A stretch of 64,000 nt of DNA, from NCBI GenBank assembly GCA_026826555.1, contig JAKSZT010054565.1, forward strand, positions 5,195,201-5,259,200, in the 5' to 3' direction. Both the position numbers and the translations under genes were made by a program. Every line of letters begins with the position of its first letter. Positions within the stretch are counted from its first letter, which is position 1. The DNA is from Tolypeutes matacus. Taxonomy: Eukaryota > Chordata > Mammalia > Cingulata > Chlamyphoridae. Shown piece after piece: positions 46,756-58,120 of this stretch. The notes beneath the pieces are model-generated. The model was not told the origin of the DNA. It saw only the letters and a program-made list of their open reading frames with translations, and made no database searches.

Positions 46756-46789
46756 GTCAAAAAAAAAAAAAAAAAAAGAAAGAAAAAGA

Positions 46790-46804
46790 AAGAAACCAAT
46801 GCCT
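46790..46804. repeat. Right target-site duplication of L1-D
   Basis: An exact copy of the 15-base sequence at 41,977-41,991. Confidence 0.95.
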
Positions 46805-47538
46805 AACACAAGGTCCTGAAGATGTTTCCCTATGTTTTCTTCTAGGAGTTTTATAGTTTTATATTTAAGTGCTTGATCCATTTTGAGGTAATTTTTGTAT
46901 ATGATTTGAGGAAGTTGTCCACCCTTATTCTTTTACATTTGGCTCCTCAGTCCTCCAAGCACCATTTGTTGAAGAAACTATTCTTTCCTTACAGAGTGGA
47001 CTTGGCACCCTTGTCAAAAATCAGTTGGCCAAAAGTGTGAGAGTTTGTTTCTGAGCTTTCAATTCAATTTCATTGGTTTTTATTTCTGTCTTTGTGCCAG
47101 TACCATGCTGATTTGATTACTGTAGCTTTGTAATGCATTTTAAAATCAGGAAGTGTGAGTCTTCCAAAGTTGTTCTTCTTTTTCAAGATGGTTTTGGCTG
47201 TTCAGGGCAACTTACCCTTCCATATAAATTTGATGATTGGCTTTTCCATTTCTGTGAAGAAGTCTGTTAGAATTTTAATTGGAATTGTTTTGAATCTGTA
47301 TTGTGTTTTGTGTAGAATTAACATCTTAACAATACAGTATTTAATCTTCCAATCCATGAACATGCTTCTATTTCTTCTTGTGTCAGTTTAGATAAATTGT
47401 GTGTTTCTAAAAATTTGTCCATTTCCTTAAATTATATAAATTTTGACTTACAACTGTTCATAGAATTCTCTTATAATCTTTCTATTTCTGCAAGATCAGT
47501 AATAATATCTCTAATTTCATTTTGGGTTTTAGTTATTT

Positions 47539-47685
47539 GCTGCTGCTGCTGCTTCTTCTTCTTCTTCTTCTTCTTCTTCTTCTTCTTCTTCTTCTTCTTC
47601 TTCTTCTTCTTCTTCTNNNNNNNNNNCTTCTTCTTCTTCTTCTTCTTCTTCTTCTTCTTCTTCTTCTTCTTCTCTCTCTCTCTCT
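47539..47685. repeat. (CTT)n/(CT)n microsatellite with assembly gap
   Basis: Starts as GCT repeats, becomes CTT for more than 40 visible units and ends as CT repeats. Ten N (47,617-47,626) sit inside the CTT tract, so its true length is unknown. The repeat lies within the endonuclease-RT linker text of L1-C. Open frames across it are artefacts. Confidence 0.95.
47617..47626. other. Assembly gap (10 N)
   Basis: Ten undetermined bases inside the CTT microsatellite. Confidence 1.
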
Positions 47686-48225
47686 TTTTCTTTGTCAGTC
47701 TAGCTAAAAGTTTGGAACAAAAGTATATTGCTCCTTTCAAAGAACCAAATTCAGTTTTGTTGATTCTCTTGATTGTTTTCTAGTCTCTATATAATTTCTC
47801 TCCACACTAATCCTTATTATTTCCTTCCTTCTACCAACTTTAGATTTAGTTTGCTCTTCTTTTCCTAGTTCTTCAAGATGTGCAGTTAAGTTATTGATTT
47901 GAGATCTTTCTTCTTTTTTAATATAGGCAGTCATAGCTATAAATTTCCCTCTGAATACTGCCTTTGCTGCATCCCATAGATTTTGTTATGTTGTATTTCC
48001 TTTATCACTATTTAATGTCCCTCTTTATCCTTAATAATATACCTTGCTCTGATTTATATTTTGTTATTAATATAGCTACTCCACTTCAGTTGGTTAGTGT
48101 TTGTCTGATATAACTTTTTTCATCCTTTTACTTTTAACCTATCTCGAATATATACTTAAAGTGGTTTTCTTGTAGGTAGCATATTGTTGGGTTCTGCTTT
48201 CTTATCCAATCTCTAAGTCTGTTTT

Positions 48226-49310
48226 TTTGGTCTGCTTTTTAAAAATATATTTTTATTACAAAAGCTGTGAACTTACAAAACAATCATGCACATGTGTAGA
48301 ATTCCCATACAACAACCCTTAACCAACACAACACACTGTTGTAGAACATTTGTTACAGAATATGAGATAATATTATCAAACTATTTACCATTAACTGGTC
48401 CATAGCATACATTTGGTCCACATTTCCCTTTTGTTCTTTTTTTTTTTCACTTTGTTGTATGTGTTTTATTTTATTTTTTTTATAATATACTTTTTAATTT
48501 TTTAAAAAAGATACTTAGATTACATAAAATTACATTAAAAATATGGGGGATTCCCATATGCCCCGCTCCCTACCCTTCAAAATTTTTCCCACATTAACAA
48601 CATCCTTCATTAGTGTGGTACATTTGTTACAATTGATGAACACATTTTGGAGCATTGCCACTCAGCATGGATTATAGTTTACATTGTAGTTTACACTCCT
48701 ACACAATTTTGTAAGTTATGACAAGATATTTAATGGCCTATATCTGTCATTGCAATGTCATTCAGGACAATCCCCAAGTCCTGAAAACTCCCCCATATTA
48801 CACCTATTTTCCCCTCTCCCTTCCCTCAGAACCTCCAGTGGCCACTGTCTCCACATCAATGATAAGAGTTCTTCCTTTGCTAGAATCACAATAAGTCTAT
48901 AGTGGAATAACAGTAAGTCTACTCTAGCCCTTCATTCATTCCCCAGTCCTTTGAATTCTGGGATGTTGATGCCCACTCTGACTCTAATTGAGAGGGAGCT
49001 TATATCCCATGGGGCAGATGGATGGGACTATCTTGCTTGCAGTTGCAGAATCTCTCTGTTCCTTGGGATGGTCGTTGTCCATCATCATCTCCTTGTTAGT
49101 TGTCCTGGGTGAGTCCAATGAACTGAAGAGTAGATGTTGCAACTCTGTTGAGATTCAGGGCCCAGATGGCACATGGATAGCCCAAAGATTTAGGTCTCTT
49201 GGACATATATCTATCACCTCTAGTACTAACTAAAGGTTCAAATAGAAGGGGCAGAAGAGCCATGTGTAGGTTAACCACAACTGAGTCCTACTCTGTCATA
49301 CTGGGGAAAA
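48226..49310 (-). mobile_element. L1-E: L1 3' ends inserted in L1-C, minus strand
   Basis: AAGTCTGTTTTTTT at 48,213-48,226 and AAGTCTCTGTTTTTT near 49,309 look like the duplicated insertion point in L1-C. Between them are two successive L1 3' end-like segments. The first (48,240-48,430) contains CATACAACAACCCTTAACCA. The second (48,490-49,310) contains CATTAGTGTGGTACATTTGT and the long 3' UTR text of a lineage-specific L1. Both are noncoding. They may be one element with a duplicated 3' end or two insertions. Confidence 0.6.
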
Positions 49311-50100
49311 GTCTCTGTTTTTTAATTGGTGTATTCAGACATACACATTTAGTGTGATTATTGATATGTTTGTATTAAAATCTACTATCTTACCAGCTGT
49401 GTTCTATTCATTTCAATCTGTGATTTGTTTCTTTTTCCCTCTTGTGTCTACATAGAGTTAATATAGCATATTTTATTATTCTACTTTATCTTCATTATAG
49501 ACTTATTATTTATACTTCCTTTATTAATTTTTTAGTGGTTTCCTTGACTTTACAATATGTATCTTTAATTAATCAGAGTCTAACTCCCAATAATACTATA
49601 TTGCTTCACGTAAGGACCTTACAACAATATACCCCAAATTCTTCCCTTCCATCCTATATGCTATTATTACATATTTAAGTTTTACATATTTATAACTACA
49701 TGAGAATTGCTACTATTTTTGCTTTAGACATCTTTTAGAATAATTAAAAATAATTATATTTTACCTTCATTTATTCCATCCCCAACATCCTTCCTTTCTT
49801 TGAATAAATCCAAGTTTCTGTCTATCATTTTCCTTCTGCCTAAAGAACTTCCTTCCACTTTTCATATTGTATAGGTCTGCTGGCAATGAATTGCCTCATT
49901 ATTTTTATTTTTCTGAGGAAATCTTAATTTTTTCTTCATTTTGAAACATATTTCCATCAAGTATAGAATTCTAGTTAGATGTTTGTGTTTTCTCTTTCAG
50001 CACCATTATTTTCTGGTTTGCATGGTTTTCTGATAAGAAATATGTTGTAATTCTTATCTTTGTTCCTGTGTGCATAATATGCTGCCCTCCCACACTCACA
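49311..50100 (-). pseudogene. L1-C endonuclease start and ORF1-like remnant
   Basis: TTAATTGGTGTATTCAGACA is the complement of the L1 endonuclease N-terminal region. Text further right (TAGGTCTGCTGGCAATGAAT, CACCATTATTTTCTGGTTTG) resembles L1/HAL1 ORF1-side sequence. No frame is preserved. Confidence 0.5.
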
Positions 50101-52450
50101 GTTGACATCAGGATTTTCTCTTTTTCTTTTTTGTTTTCAGTAGCTGGAACATGATATGCCTATATGGGTTTTTTTGTCTGTTTTATTCTAGTTTTTGCTT
50201 TTAGGGTGGGCATTATTTATCCTGCTTAGCATTTTCTGAGCTTCTTGGATCTGTTTGTGTATGTGTGTGTCTGTCATTAATTTTGAAAAATTCTTAGCCA
50301 TTATTTCTTCAAAAATTTTTCTGCACTGTTCTCTTTCTCTTCTCTTTCTGGAATTCCAATGAGGCATATGTTATACCCCTTGATATTACCCCACAGCTCT
50401 TGTATGCTCTAGTCTGTGTTTCATTGGTATGTGAGTTTTTAAAATCTTTTTTCTCCTTGTTTTCTAGTTAGGGTAATTTCTTTTGACCTATCTTCAAGTT
50501 CACTCAACACTGATAAGTTTACTGATGAGCCTGTCATATGCATTCTTTGCCCTTGTTGCTGAATATTTCATTTCTAGCATTTGATTCATTCTTATAGTTC
50601 CACCTATGTTATGAAATCACCAGTCTGATCTTGCATGCTGTTCATCTTTTCCATTAGAGCCTTTCACAAATTAATCCTAGTAATTTTGAACTCATGGTCA
50701 CGTAGTTTCAACATCTGTGTTATATCTGTGTCTGTGTTGATTGCTTTGTCTCTGTGATGTGTTGGGTTTTCTTGCCTTTTCAATTACCTTACAATTTTTT
50801 AGTGAAAACCAGACATGTGTAGGACAGTAGAGTCTGAGACAAATAGTTTTTACACTTGAAAGTAGATATGTCTTCCCTTTTGTTCTGGCTTTTATGTGGA
50901 TTATTAGGTTAAACCTGTTGGGAGTTAGGCTGGATTTGAAGTTTTTTACTGCTAAGGTTACCCTCAGTGCACCACAGCCTTCAAATCCATCTAGTTCTAC
51001 ACTGTGTTTAGGATGCGTGCCAGTTTGCCTGTGGTTTTTATCTCAGTGTCTGCTTCACTCTCCGTTTTGAGTCTCCCGTTTGGGCTGTGCTGTAGAGAAG
51101 GTCTGGATCCTGCAGCACCCCAGCTGTATTCCACTAACAATTTTACTCAATGCTACTAGCCTGGTAGTAGTGGTGGTGGTGGAGGCGGCAAGGGGTATGT
51201 TCTCTAATGTCCTGAGTAAGGGCTCAGTCTAAGGCAGGTTCTGTGTCCCTGAATCTTATGAATATGGTTGTTCTGGGACCAGTCCCTATTCCTACTTCTT
51301 CCCCAAGGTTAGAGGGCTGTTTCCTGTTCCCTTACCCCAGCTACAATGGGTTTTCACCAGTTCTATAAGAGCAATCATTTTTATGCCTTTCCTCCTGCAT
51401 ATTAATGCTGTAGGTCCATAGAGATGGAGGAGAATAGTCTGGGTGCTTTGTGCCCCTCTTGCACAGTTTATTTTCCCCTCCCCCAAGCTTGAATGGGGGA
51501 AGCTTTCTCAAGGTTCTCCTCAGTCTTGGTATAATTTGTGACTGCTTGGTGGGGAAGTGGGGGCTTGGAGAAGAAAATCTTCTAAGAGGAAACACTCACA
51601 CTCCCGTTTCTGTGGTCCTCATGGCCTTCACATTGTCCTACCACCTGGCACTCAGACTCCATCAGTTTGTCCAGCTGAATTCTTCTTACCAGTGTCTGGT
51701 GACTTCTACCCTAAGTGAACAAGTGTTTATGCCTCTTCCTGAAAGCTCCTGTCTCTTTCCACATTTTGGGTTATTTAGTTGTTCAATGACCTCAGGTCTC
51801 TGAGGAGTTCAAGAGAGAGTGTGGACTTGTGGAGTGTCCATCTCTTTTCTTAATATATAGGAGGAATCATACTTTTACCAGATCTCTACATCTTTCCTAA
51901 TTTTTATTGTGCGTACCTGGAACCTATCAGGCTTTGGGGATAGGGTCTCATTTTAATTTTCTTTTCCCTCAAAATTTTCCTTCAATTGGAAGTACTCAGT
52001 GGGCTCCTCACCCTCAATTGGGTCTTTATTCTGAGATACTTTAATCCATTCAGATGTTTTGTCAATGCATATGATAGCTATACTCTTGATCCTACTGTTT
52101 CTAATATACATTTGTTACTGAAAGTATTTCTCAATTTTGTCTTTTACTGTTTGGGATTGATAAGGAGTTGGATTTTCCAACTCTACAACTTCCCCTTCAT
52201 TACTTCTTGCAAACAGGATAATTATTTTTATGTTCATCTCTTTCTTCTGATGCCTCACCAACTGCAGCCAGCAACACCAATGCACACCATGAATGTTTTG
52301 TTCTCCAAACTCTCCCAAATATCTATCAGTGTATTTCCTGACTCTTAAATGTCTTCAGGTAACAGATTTGCCAAATGTCTCACTGCTTATAGTTCATCAT
52401 CTTTCTAGACTCTGATGAGAATCTCCCCCAGCTTGCCACCCTGTCACAAA
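50100..52450 (-). other. L1-C 5' portion, loosely recognised
   Basis: Sequences such as CTTAGCATTTTCTGAGCTTC (50,226) and GGTCACGTAGTTTCAACATC (50,697) recall the ORF1/5' UTR side of ancient L1 or HAL1 elements. From about 51,000 onwards the assignment is weak. A GTAGTGGTGGTGGTGGAGGC patch lies near 51,166. No gene recognised. Confidence 0.4.
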
Positions 52451-52957
52451 GTTAATGCCTTCTAATACTGATTTCTGTACCATTTTGCTATGTCAGTAAA
52501 CAATCCTTAAATATTTGTGATTTGCAATAACCAATGTTTATTTCTGTTTCTCATACCCATTGCAGCTTGATTGTCTGGGAGCTCTGCTCCCTTGTCTCTT
52601 CATTCTGGGTCCCAAACTGCAGGAGCATGCATGCCTGGAGTTCTTAAATTTTCCATCCTGCAGTGATACACGAAACTTCCACTCATATTTCATTGGTCAA
52701 GGAAAATTGCATGGCTCACCTGATTTCAAAGAGGCAGGAAAGTACAACCTGCAATTGCCCAGAACAGAGAGATCCAGAAACATTTGGAGGATAACCAGGA
52801 CCTGCATGTCTTATAACAAAACTCATATTTACTTCTCCCCCAATTCAATACAAGTATTTGTGATTTTATTCTACTCTTGGCTCCAAGAGTAGCTTTGTGG
52901 CCCAGATGAGGCCAATCAAATCAATTCATCTCCCTGGACTTAGGGGCTGGTTTAGAA
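52450..52957. other. Interspersed-repeat-like sequence, unassigned
   Basis: A block near 52,690-52,760 (CATTGGTCAAGGAAAATTGC, GATTTCAAAGAGGCAGGAAA) echoes text at 28,690-28,750, so the two may derive from the same unnamed ancient repeat. No gene. Confidence 0.35.
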
Positions 52958-54880
52958 AACCAAATTGGAAAGAAAGAAGTAAAATTTTCACTATTTTCAG
53001 ATGACATGATCCTATACATAGAAGGCCTCAAAAAATCTACAACAAAGCTTCTAGAGCTGATAAATGAGTTCAGTAAAGTGGCAGGATATAAACTCAACAT
53101 GAAAAAATCAGTAGAATTTCTGTACACTAATAATGAGCAATCAATCTGAGGAGGAAATCAAGAAAAAATTCCATTTACATTAGGAAGTAGCAACTAAAAG
53201 AATCACATATCTAGGAATAAACTTAACTAAGGATGTAAAGGACTTTTACACCAAAAAACTACACAACATTGTTTAAGGAAATCAAAGAAGACCTAAATAA
53301 ATGGAAGGATATTACATGTTCATGGATTGGAAGACTAAATATCGTTACGATGTCTCTTCTACCCAAATTGATTTACAGATTAACACAATCTCCATAAAAA
53401 TTATAACAGCATTTTTTTTACTGAACAAGAAAAGCCAATTATGAAATTTATTTGGAAGGGCAAGAGACCCCAAATAGCCAAAAACATATTGAAGAAGAAA
53501 AATGAAAGTGGAGGAACCATGCTGCCTGACTTTAATGCATACTATAAAGCAATAGTGGTCAAAACTACATGGTATTGGCACAAGGATAGACATACTGACC
53601 AACAGAACTGAATTGAGAGTTCTGATGTAGACCCATGCATATACGGTCAACTGATATTCGACAAGGCCACCAAGCCCACTCAACTGGACAGAATAGCCTC
53701 TTCAACAAATGGTGCTGGGAGAATGGGATAGCCATATCCAAAAGAATGAAAGAAGATCACCATATCATGCCCTATACAAAAATTAACTCAAGATGGATCA
53801 AAGACTTAATTATAAGAAACAAGACCATAAAACTCCTAGAAGATAATGCAGGGAAACATCTATGAGATCTTTTTTTTAATGTTTAAAATATCTTTTTTTT
53901 ATTTTTCACACCATGAATATCTTAACTTATATACTTCCTTGTCCCTAATATGAGATCTTGTAGTAAGAAATGGTTCCAAAAACTTCTCACCCAAAGTGTG
54001 AGCAATGAAAGAAAAAAAAGTAGATAAATGGGACCTCCTCAAAATTAAAAACTTTTGTGCTTCAAAGGAGTTTGTCAAGAAAGTGAAAAGGCAGCCTACT
54101 CAATGGGAGAAAATATTTGGAAATCACTTATCCAATAATGATCTAATATCCAGCATATATAAAGAAATCCTACATCTCAAAAATGAAAAGACAAGCAAAC
54201 TGTTTAAAAATGGGTAAGAGATTTGGATAGACACTTTTCCAAAGAGGAAATTTGGATGGCTAAAAAACACATGAAAACATGCTCATCATTGCTAGCTATC
54301 AGGAAAATGCAGATCAAAACTACAGTGAGATATCCTCTTACCTCTATTAGACTGGCTTATATTAAAAAAAAAAAAAAAACATGTTGGAGAGGATGTGGAG
54401 GAATGGGAAACTCATCCACTGTTAGTGGGAATGAAGAATGGTGCAGCCCATTGTGGAGGGCAGTTTATTAGTTCCTTAGGAAGCTAACTATAGAACTGCC
54501 ATATGATCCAGCAAACTCATTACTAGGTTTATATCCAGAAGAATTCAAAGCAGGGACATGAACAGATATATGCACACCAATGTTTATAGTGTCATAATTC
54601 ACTATTGCCAAAAACTGGAAGCAACTCAATTGTCCATCAAGTGAATGGACAGGCAAAATGTAGTATAAACATGCAAGGGAATGTTACTCAGCTGTAAGAA
54701 GGAATGAAGTTTTAACACATGAGACAATAATGATGAATTTCAAAGATCTTATGTTGAGTGAAGTAAGCCAGTCACAAAAGGACAAATATTGCATGATCTC
54801 ACTGATATGACATAAGCATATTGAGCAGACTCACAGAGATAGAGTCTGGAAGATAGGTTTACAGGAGATAGAAAGGGAGT
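52958..54880 (+). pseudogene. L1-F ORF2 3' half, decayed
   Basis: The active-site region reads FSDDMIL (FADD position) near 52,998-53,018. The thumb and C-terminal parts follow, including KEKKVDKWDLLKIKNF at 54,008-54,055 and a remnant of the Cys-rich block around 54,384-54,430 in which a stop interrupts the frame. Pieces are in different frames because of indels and the insertion at 53,872. Confidence 0.8.
53872..53948. mobile_element. 77-bp insertion with 11-bp target duplication
   Basis: TATGAGATCTT occurs at 53,861-53,871 and exactly again at 53,949-53,959. The T-rich left end of the insert suggests a severely 5'-truncated retroposed sequence on the minus strand. Its source is not recognised. 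Confidence 0.75.
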
Positions 54881-55309
54881 ACAGAGTAGTGAGCCAGTGC
54901 TCAATTTGGACAGAACTTATGATAAGGTAAAAGGGGGTGGTTTGGCAGTGGATGGGGAAGATAGTGGTGCAGGGATGTGAGTGGGATTGACAGTGCTGGA
55001 GTGTGAAGGTGAGCAGGGTTGGGGGGATGGGATGGACTATCCATGGTACTGGGGGGAGAGCTGGAGAAAGGAACAGGTGAACTCTGGAGAGGTGGAGGTC
55101 TGTGGTTGAAAATACATTTGTTGGAATGTTCTTTGGGCAAATATGGTAGGGGAGGGTCAGTGGAGCAGGGTGTTGGTGCTGGGGGGATGTGTGGTAAAGG
55201 GCACACCTGTGGCATGCTTCTGTGGAATATGAAAATGTTCATCTTGTCATAGGGTGTTATCTCAGTGGGTGGAGACCCCACAATAAACAACAAAATATTA
55301 AACTCCTTT

Positions 55310-56300
55310 TTTGGGGAGGCCTGCTACGTTCTCAAATAGAGGGGCAAGAATCTCTTAAGAACAGAGACAGTGCCTAATAAAAGAAAACATACTAATATTA
55401 ATGCTTAAATCCTAAATATTAATGCTTGTACTTATGAACCTTGTTCTTGTAAAACTGAAACTTAGCCTAATAATAACTATTGCCTAAGAATTACCTCCTG
55501 AAAACCTCCTTGTTGCTCAAAAGTGGCCTCTCTCTGAGCCAAACTCAGCAAATAAACACACTATCTTCCCCCTGGCATGAGACATGACTCCCAGGTATAA
55601 GCTTCCATGGCACCAAGGGATTAATACCAAGCACCAACCAACAATGCATTTGGAAAATGACTTTGGCCAAAAGAAGGAAACAGCAGATACAAAAGAGTTT
55701 TTACAGCTAAGAGATTTCAAAGTGAGTCGGAAGGTCATTCCAGAGGTTACACTTCTGCATATCTCAGTCCAATGAGACTCAACTCAGGGCCTCCTTTGGA
55801 ATGTTGCTAAGAGAGCACTTCTTTCTGATGGACTCAGAACTCTGAGAATATGAGCTTGGAGTTGTCCACGCCTACAAATTGCAGAGAGCCTTGCCTGAAG
55901 GCCTTACAACTGAGATGGTAGGAAAGGTGGAGTGAATGAAGGGGAAAGAGGACTGAGGGAGATAGTGAGAGTGAGAGAAAGAGATAAGAGAGAGACAGAA
56001 CAAGACTGAGAGGAAGAAAAGAAAAAGGAGAGAACGAGAAGAGATCTCCTTGAGCCAGCCGTTCCTGAACTACACGCTAGGACTTTTCAGTTATGAGAGC
56101 CAGGAAATCCCTTTTGGCTTGACTTGGATTCTGCTGCTTGCCACTAGAGTCCTGGACCATACGCTGCCCTTCTGCCAGGCAGCTGCTCAGTTCTTGTCCT
56201 TGGATGAGCCAAGGCGAGCCAGAACCTATCCTGGAGTACCGCATCCACTCTGGAGGCTGCCTTGGCAGGAGGGAAGAAGCAGCCTGCATTTATTTTGAAG
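55310..56300. repeat. Lineage-specific interspersed repeat, partly recognised
   Basis: CATGAGACATGACTCCCAGG near 55,575, TTTGGCCAAAAGAAGGAAAC near 55,663 and GGTCATTCCAGAGGTTACAC near 55,733 follow the order of a repeat I associate with xenarthran genomes, but its family is not certain. A purine-rich GAGA tract lies at 55,930-56,045. The rest is unassigned. Confidence 0.4.
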
Positions 56301-57150
56301 GGTGAGTTGGCCATGGATACGGTGTGATAGATATGCAAGACCAACTTTAGGTCATCAGGTTTAAAAGGCACCTAATCAATAGAAAGTCATTAAAAATCAA
56401 TCCCGTGACAAGGGATGCTCGAGTTTGCTTGCCCTCACTCACCACTTCCAGTGTCTAATGCTTGAATCATTTCCCATTGATATGCGCAGCATATGCCAAT
56501 TTAAATTTATTGGAGCACTTCACATTTTTAAGTGCTTAAATTTGGAAAAGATGAGCTTTATGGGTCCAGCATAGTGTGGAATGACCAGAAATGTTAAGAA
56601 TGTGTTGCACTTTTTGTCATTTACAAAAGGTTAAAGAGTTGGGCTTATGAAATTTAACATGATTTAAAATCACAGAATTGCTTTAGTCCAGTGGCAATGT
56701 TTGAATTTGCGAATTTGCGGAAAGCCTAGTTTGCCCTCCAAATTACCCAGAGTGACCCTCCACATGTACAGAAATTGGACCTTGCCCCAAGGGGACAAGA
56801 GATAATTCATACATGAATACTATGCTCATTTTTTTATTATTCAATTTACAAGCTATGTGGGTTTCAAATAAGCCCAATATACAATGATTTCAAATGTTTA
56901 GCAAAACTCATCTTCTTAAAAGAACTCCACTCTCTCTAATTAAAACTCATTTAAAAATTTGAAGTGACTTTAATTGGTCTTCACTCCAGGCTGGAAAATC
57001 TTATTTCACTTTTTAAAAAATTAATTTTTTGTTTTGCCCTGCTTGTTAAAGACGCATATGTAAAGTCACTGCAATCAGCACCGTGATTTCAGGAATGGAA
57101 TCTTGGTCTCACACAGTAAACACAGATAAATGCAGAATTTCAAACTGATC
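56300..57150. promoter_or_regulatory. Candidate conserved noncoding element
   Basis: Repeat-free AT-rich sequence with homeodomain-like and SOX-like cores (CAATTTAAATTTATTGG near 56,495; AAGTGCTTAAATTTGG near 56,531; TTTAATTGG near 56,970). No coding frame of note. It sits directly after the retroelement block. Function is inferred. Confidence 0.35.
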
Positions 57151-57388
57151 ACCTGTAGTGTTTCCTCATTACTCTACTGCTACAGCACCCCATCCACTTC
57201 TCCTGATGCCAAGCACCCGGCATATTAAACACAATTATAAATGGAGAGGGAACCACCTTCCAGCAACCGGCTCCTCCCTTCTGTCCACGTTAGACGGAGG
57301 AAGGACTGAGGGTAGACAATTCCTTTGGAAGTCGTCTTCCCTTGGCTTAGCATTCATAGAAAGCCTCTCCCAGGAATTTTACTCAAGT
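57150..57388. other. Unique sequence, nothing recognised
   Basis: Short stretch before the SINE with no supported feature. Confidence 0.4.
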
Positions 57389-57403
57389 TCACCTATGATA
57401 CTT

Positions 57404-57501
57404 TTTTTTTTTTTTTTTTTACCGGGAGGTACCGGGGAGTGAACCCTGGTCTCTCCATATGGTAGACGGACGCCGAACCTCTTGAGCCACATCCGTTTCC
57501 C
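57404..57501 (-). mobile_element. DAS-type SINE with perfect 15-bp target duplication
   Basis: TCACCTATGATACTT at 57,389-57,403 recurs exactly at 57,502-57,516. The element between starts with a T-run, then ACCGGGAGGTACCGGGGAGT, GAACCCTGG (B-box complement), GTAGACGGACGCCGAACC and CCACATCCGTTTCCC. On the minus strand it is a tRNA-like head followed by an A-tail. The intact duplication marks it as fairly recent. Confidence 0.9.
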
Positions 57502-57516
57502 TCACCTATGATACTT

Positions 57517-58120
57517 AATCCCAAGGAGGATCCTTCATTTTAACATCTCTTTGTGTTGGTGTCGAGGTCCAAATTTGCTCATCTTGTCCTTAAAAATACA
57601 TAATCTCTGTAAAATAGACAACCATTTAATAACTTTAAATTGCTAGTTTAAAAAGTTCACGTTTTATGACGGTGATCGAAAGTGAAGTACACATGGGATG
57701 ACGGTGTATAAATCTGAACGCAGAGATTTAGCCGACGCAAGGTACTTGTGAATTCAGTAGATTTCTCTTGCACCTGGCATTTGCCCCACTTTCTTGCCGC
57801 CTTCTTCAAACTCCCAGGGATTGCTCTAAGCCTGGCCCTCCCTGGCCTGTCCTCAGCATCTCCCATGGCGTTGCACTTCCTCCTCTGTCCCGTCAGTCAG
57901 GCAGAGCTCACCTTTCCTGCCATACGCCCATGAACCCTGCACCGTGGCCAGCCCATGCCTCTCCCCTGGTGCACGGAGGGCATGCCAATGAGCTGCCCTC
58001 CAAGGTCCTGTGGCTCTCGCTTGGAAGTCAGGGAGCTTCCACTGCTCGCTCTAAGCTCACTGACGCTGGGGCAGAAAGGCGAAAAAACAACTTGGATCCG
58101 GGGAGGCACTTGATCAAGAA
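57517..58120. other. Unique sequence, nothing recognised
   Basis: GC rises between 57,740 and 58,080, producing open frames on both strands without domains. No gene supported. Confidence 0.4.

Larger units (their letters stand above)
41992..46789 (+). mobile_element. L1-D: young plus-strand L1, 5'-truncated in ORF1
   Basis: A 4.8-kb L1 inserted antisense into L1-C. It is bounded by a perfect 15-bp target duplication and ends in a long A-rich tail (46,760-46,789) after AATAAA at 46,750-46,755. It is truncated within ORF1, so no promoter remains. ORF1, a short intergenic region, ORF2 and a short 3' UTR of about 150 bases are in the expected order. Several frameshifts make it dead, yet it is by far the best-preserved element of the window. 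Confidence 0.95.
40560..52450 (-). mobile_element. L1-C: ancient minus-strand L1 invaded by later elements
   Basis: The 3' end begins near 40,560 (ACAGCCATTGTAGGTTTATG). ORF2 C-terminal text runs to 41,976, then L1-D is inserted, and L1-C resumes at 46,805. A large internal deletion near 47,355 removes most of the RT. The endonuclease part reaches 48,225, a further L1 3' end (L1-E) intervenes, and the endonuclease start, ORF1-like region and 5' UTR-like text follow from 49,311 to about 52,450. Divergence is high. The right edge is uncertain because 51,000-52,450 is recognised only loosely. Confidence 0.7.
52958..55310 (+). mobile_element. L1-F: plus-strand L1, truncated in the RT domain
   Basis: It starts within the reverse transcriptase just before the active-site box and runs through the ORF2 C-terminal part to about 54,880, then a G-rich 3' UTR of about 400 bases ends near AATAAA at 55,282-55,287. 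Its 3' UTR differs completely from that of L1-D, so the two are different L1 subfamilies. A 77-bp insert with an 11-bp target duplication lies inside (53,872-53,948). Frames are short and broken. Confidence 0.85.

Noticed and set aside
47397..47783. Frames rich in Phe, Leu or Lys across the CTT repeat and N gap
   Set aside because: Pure microsatellite translation.
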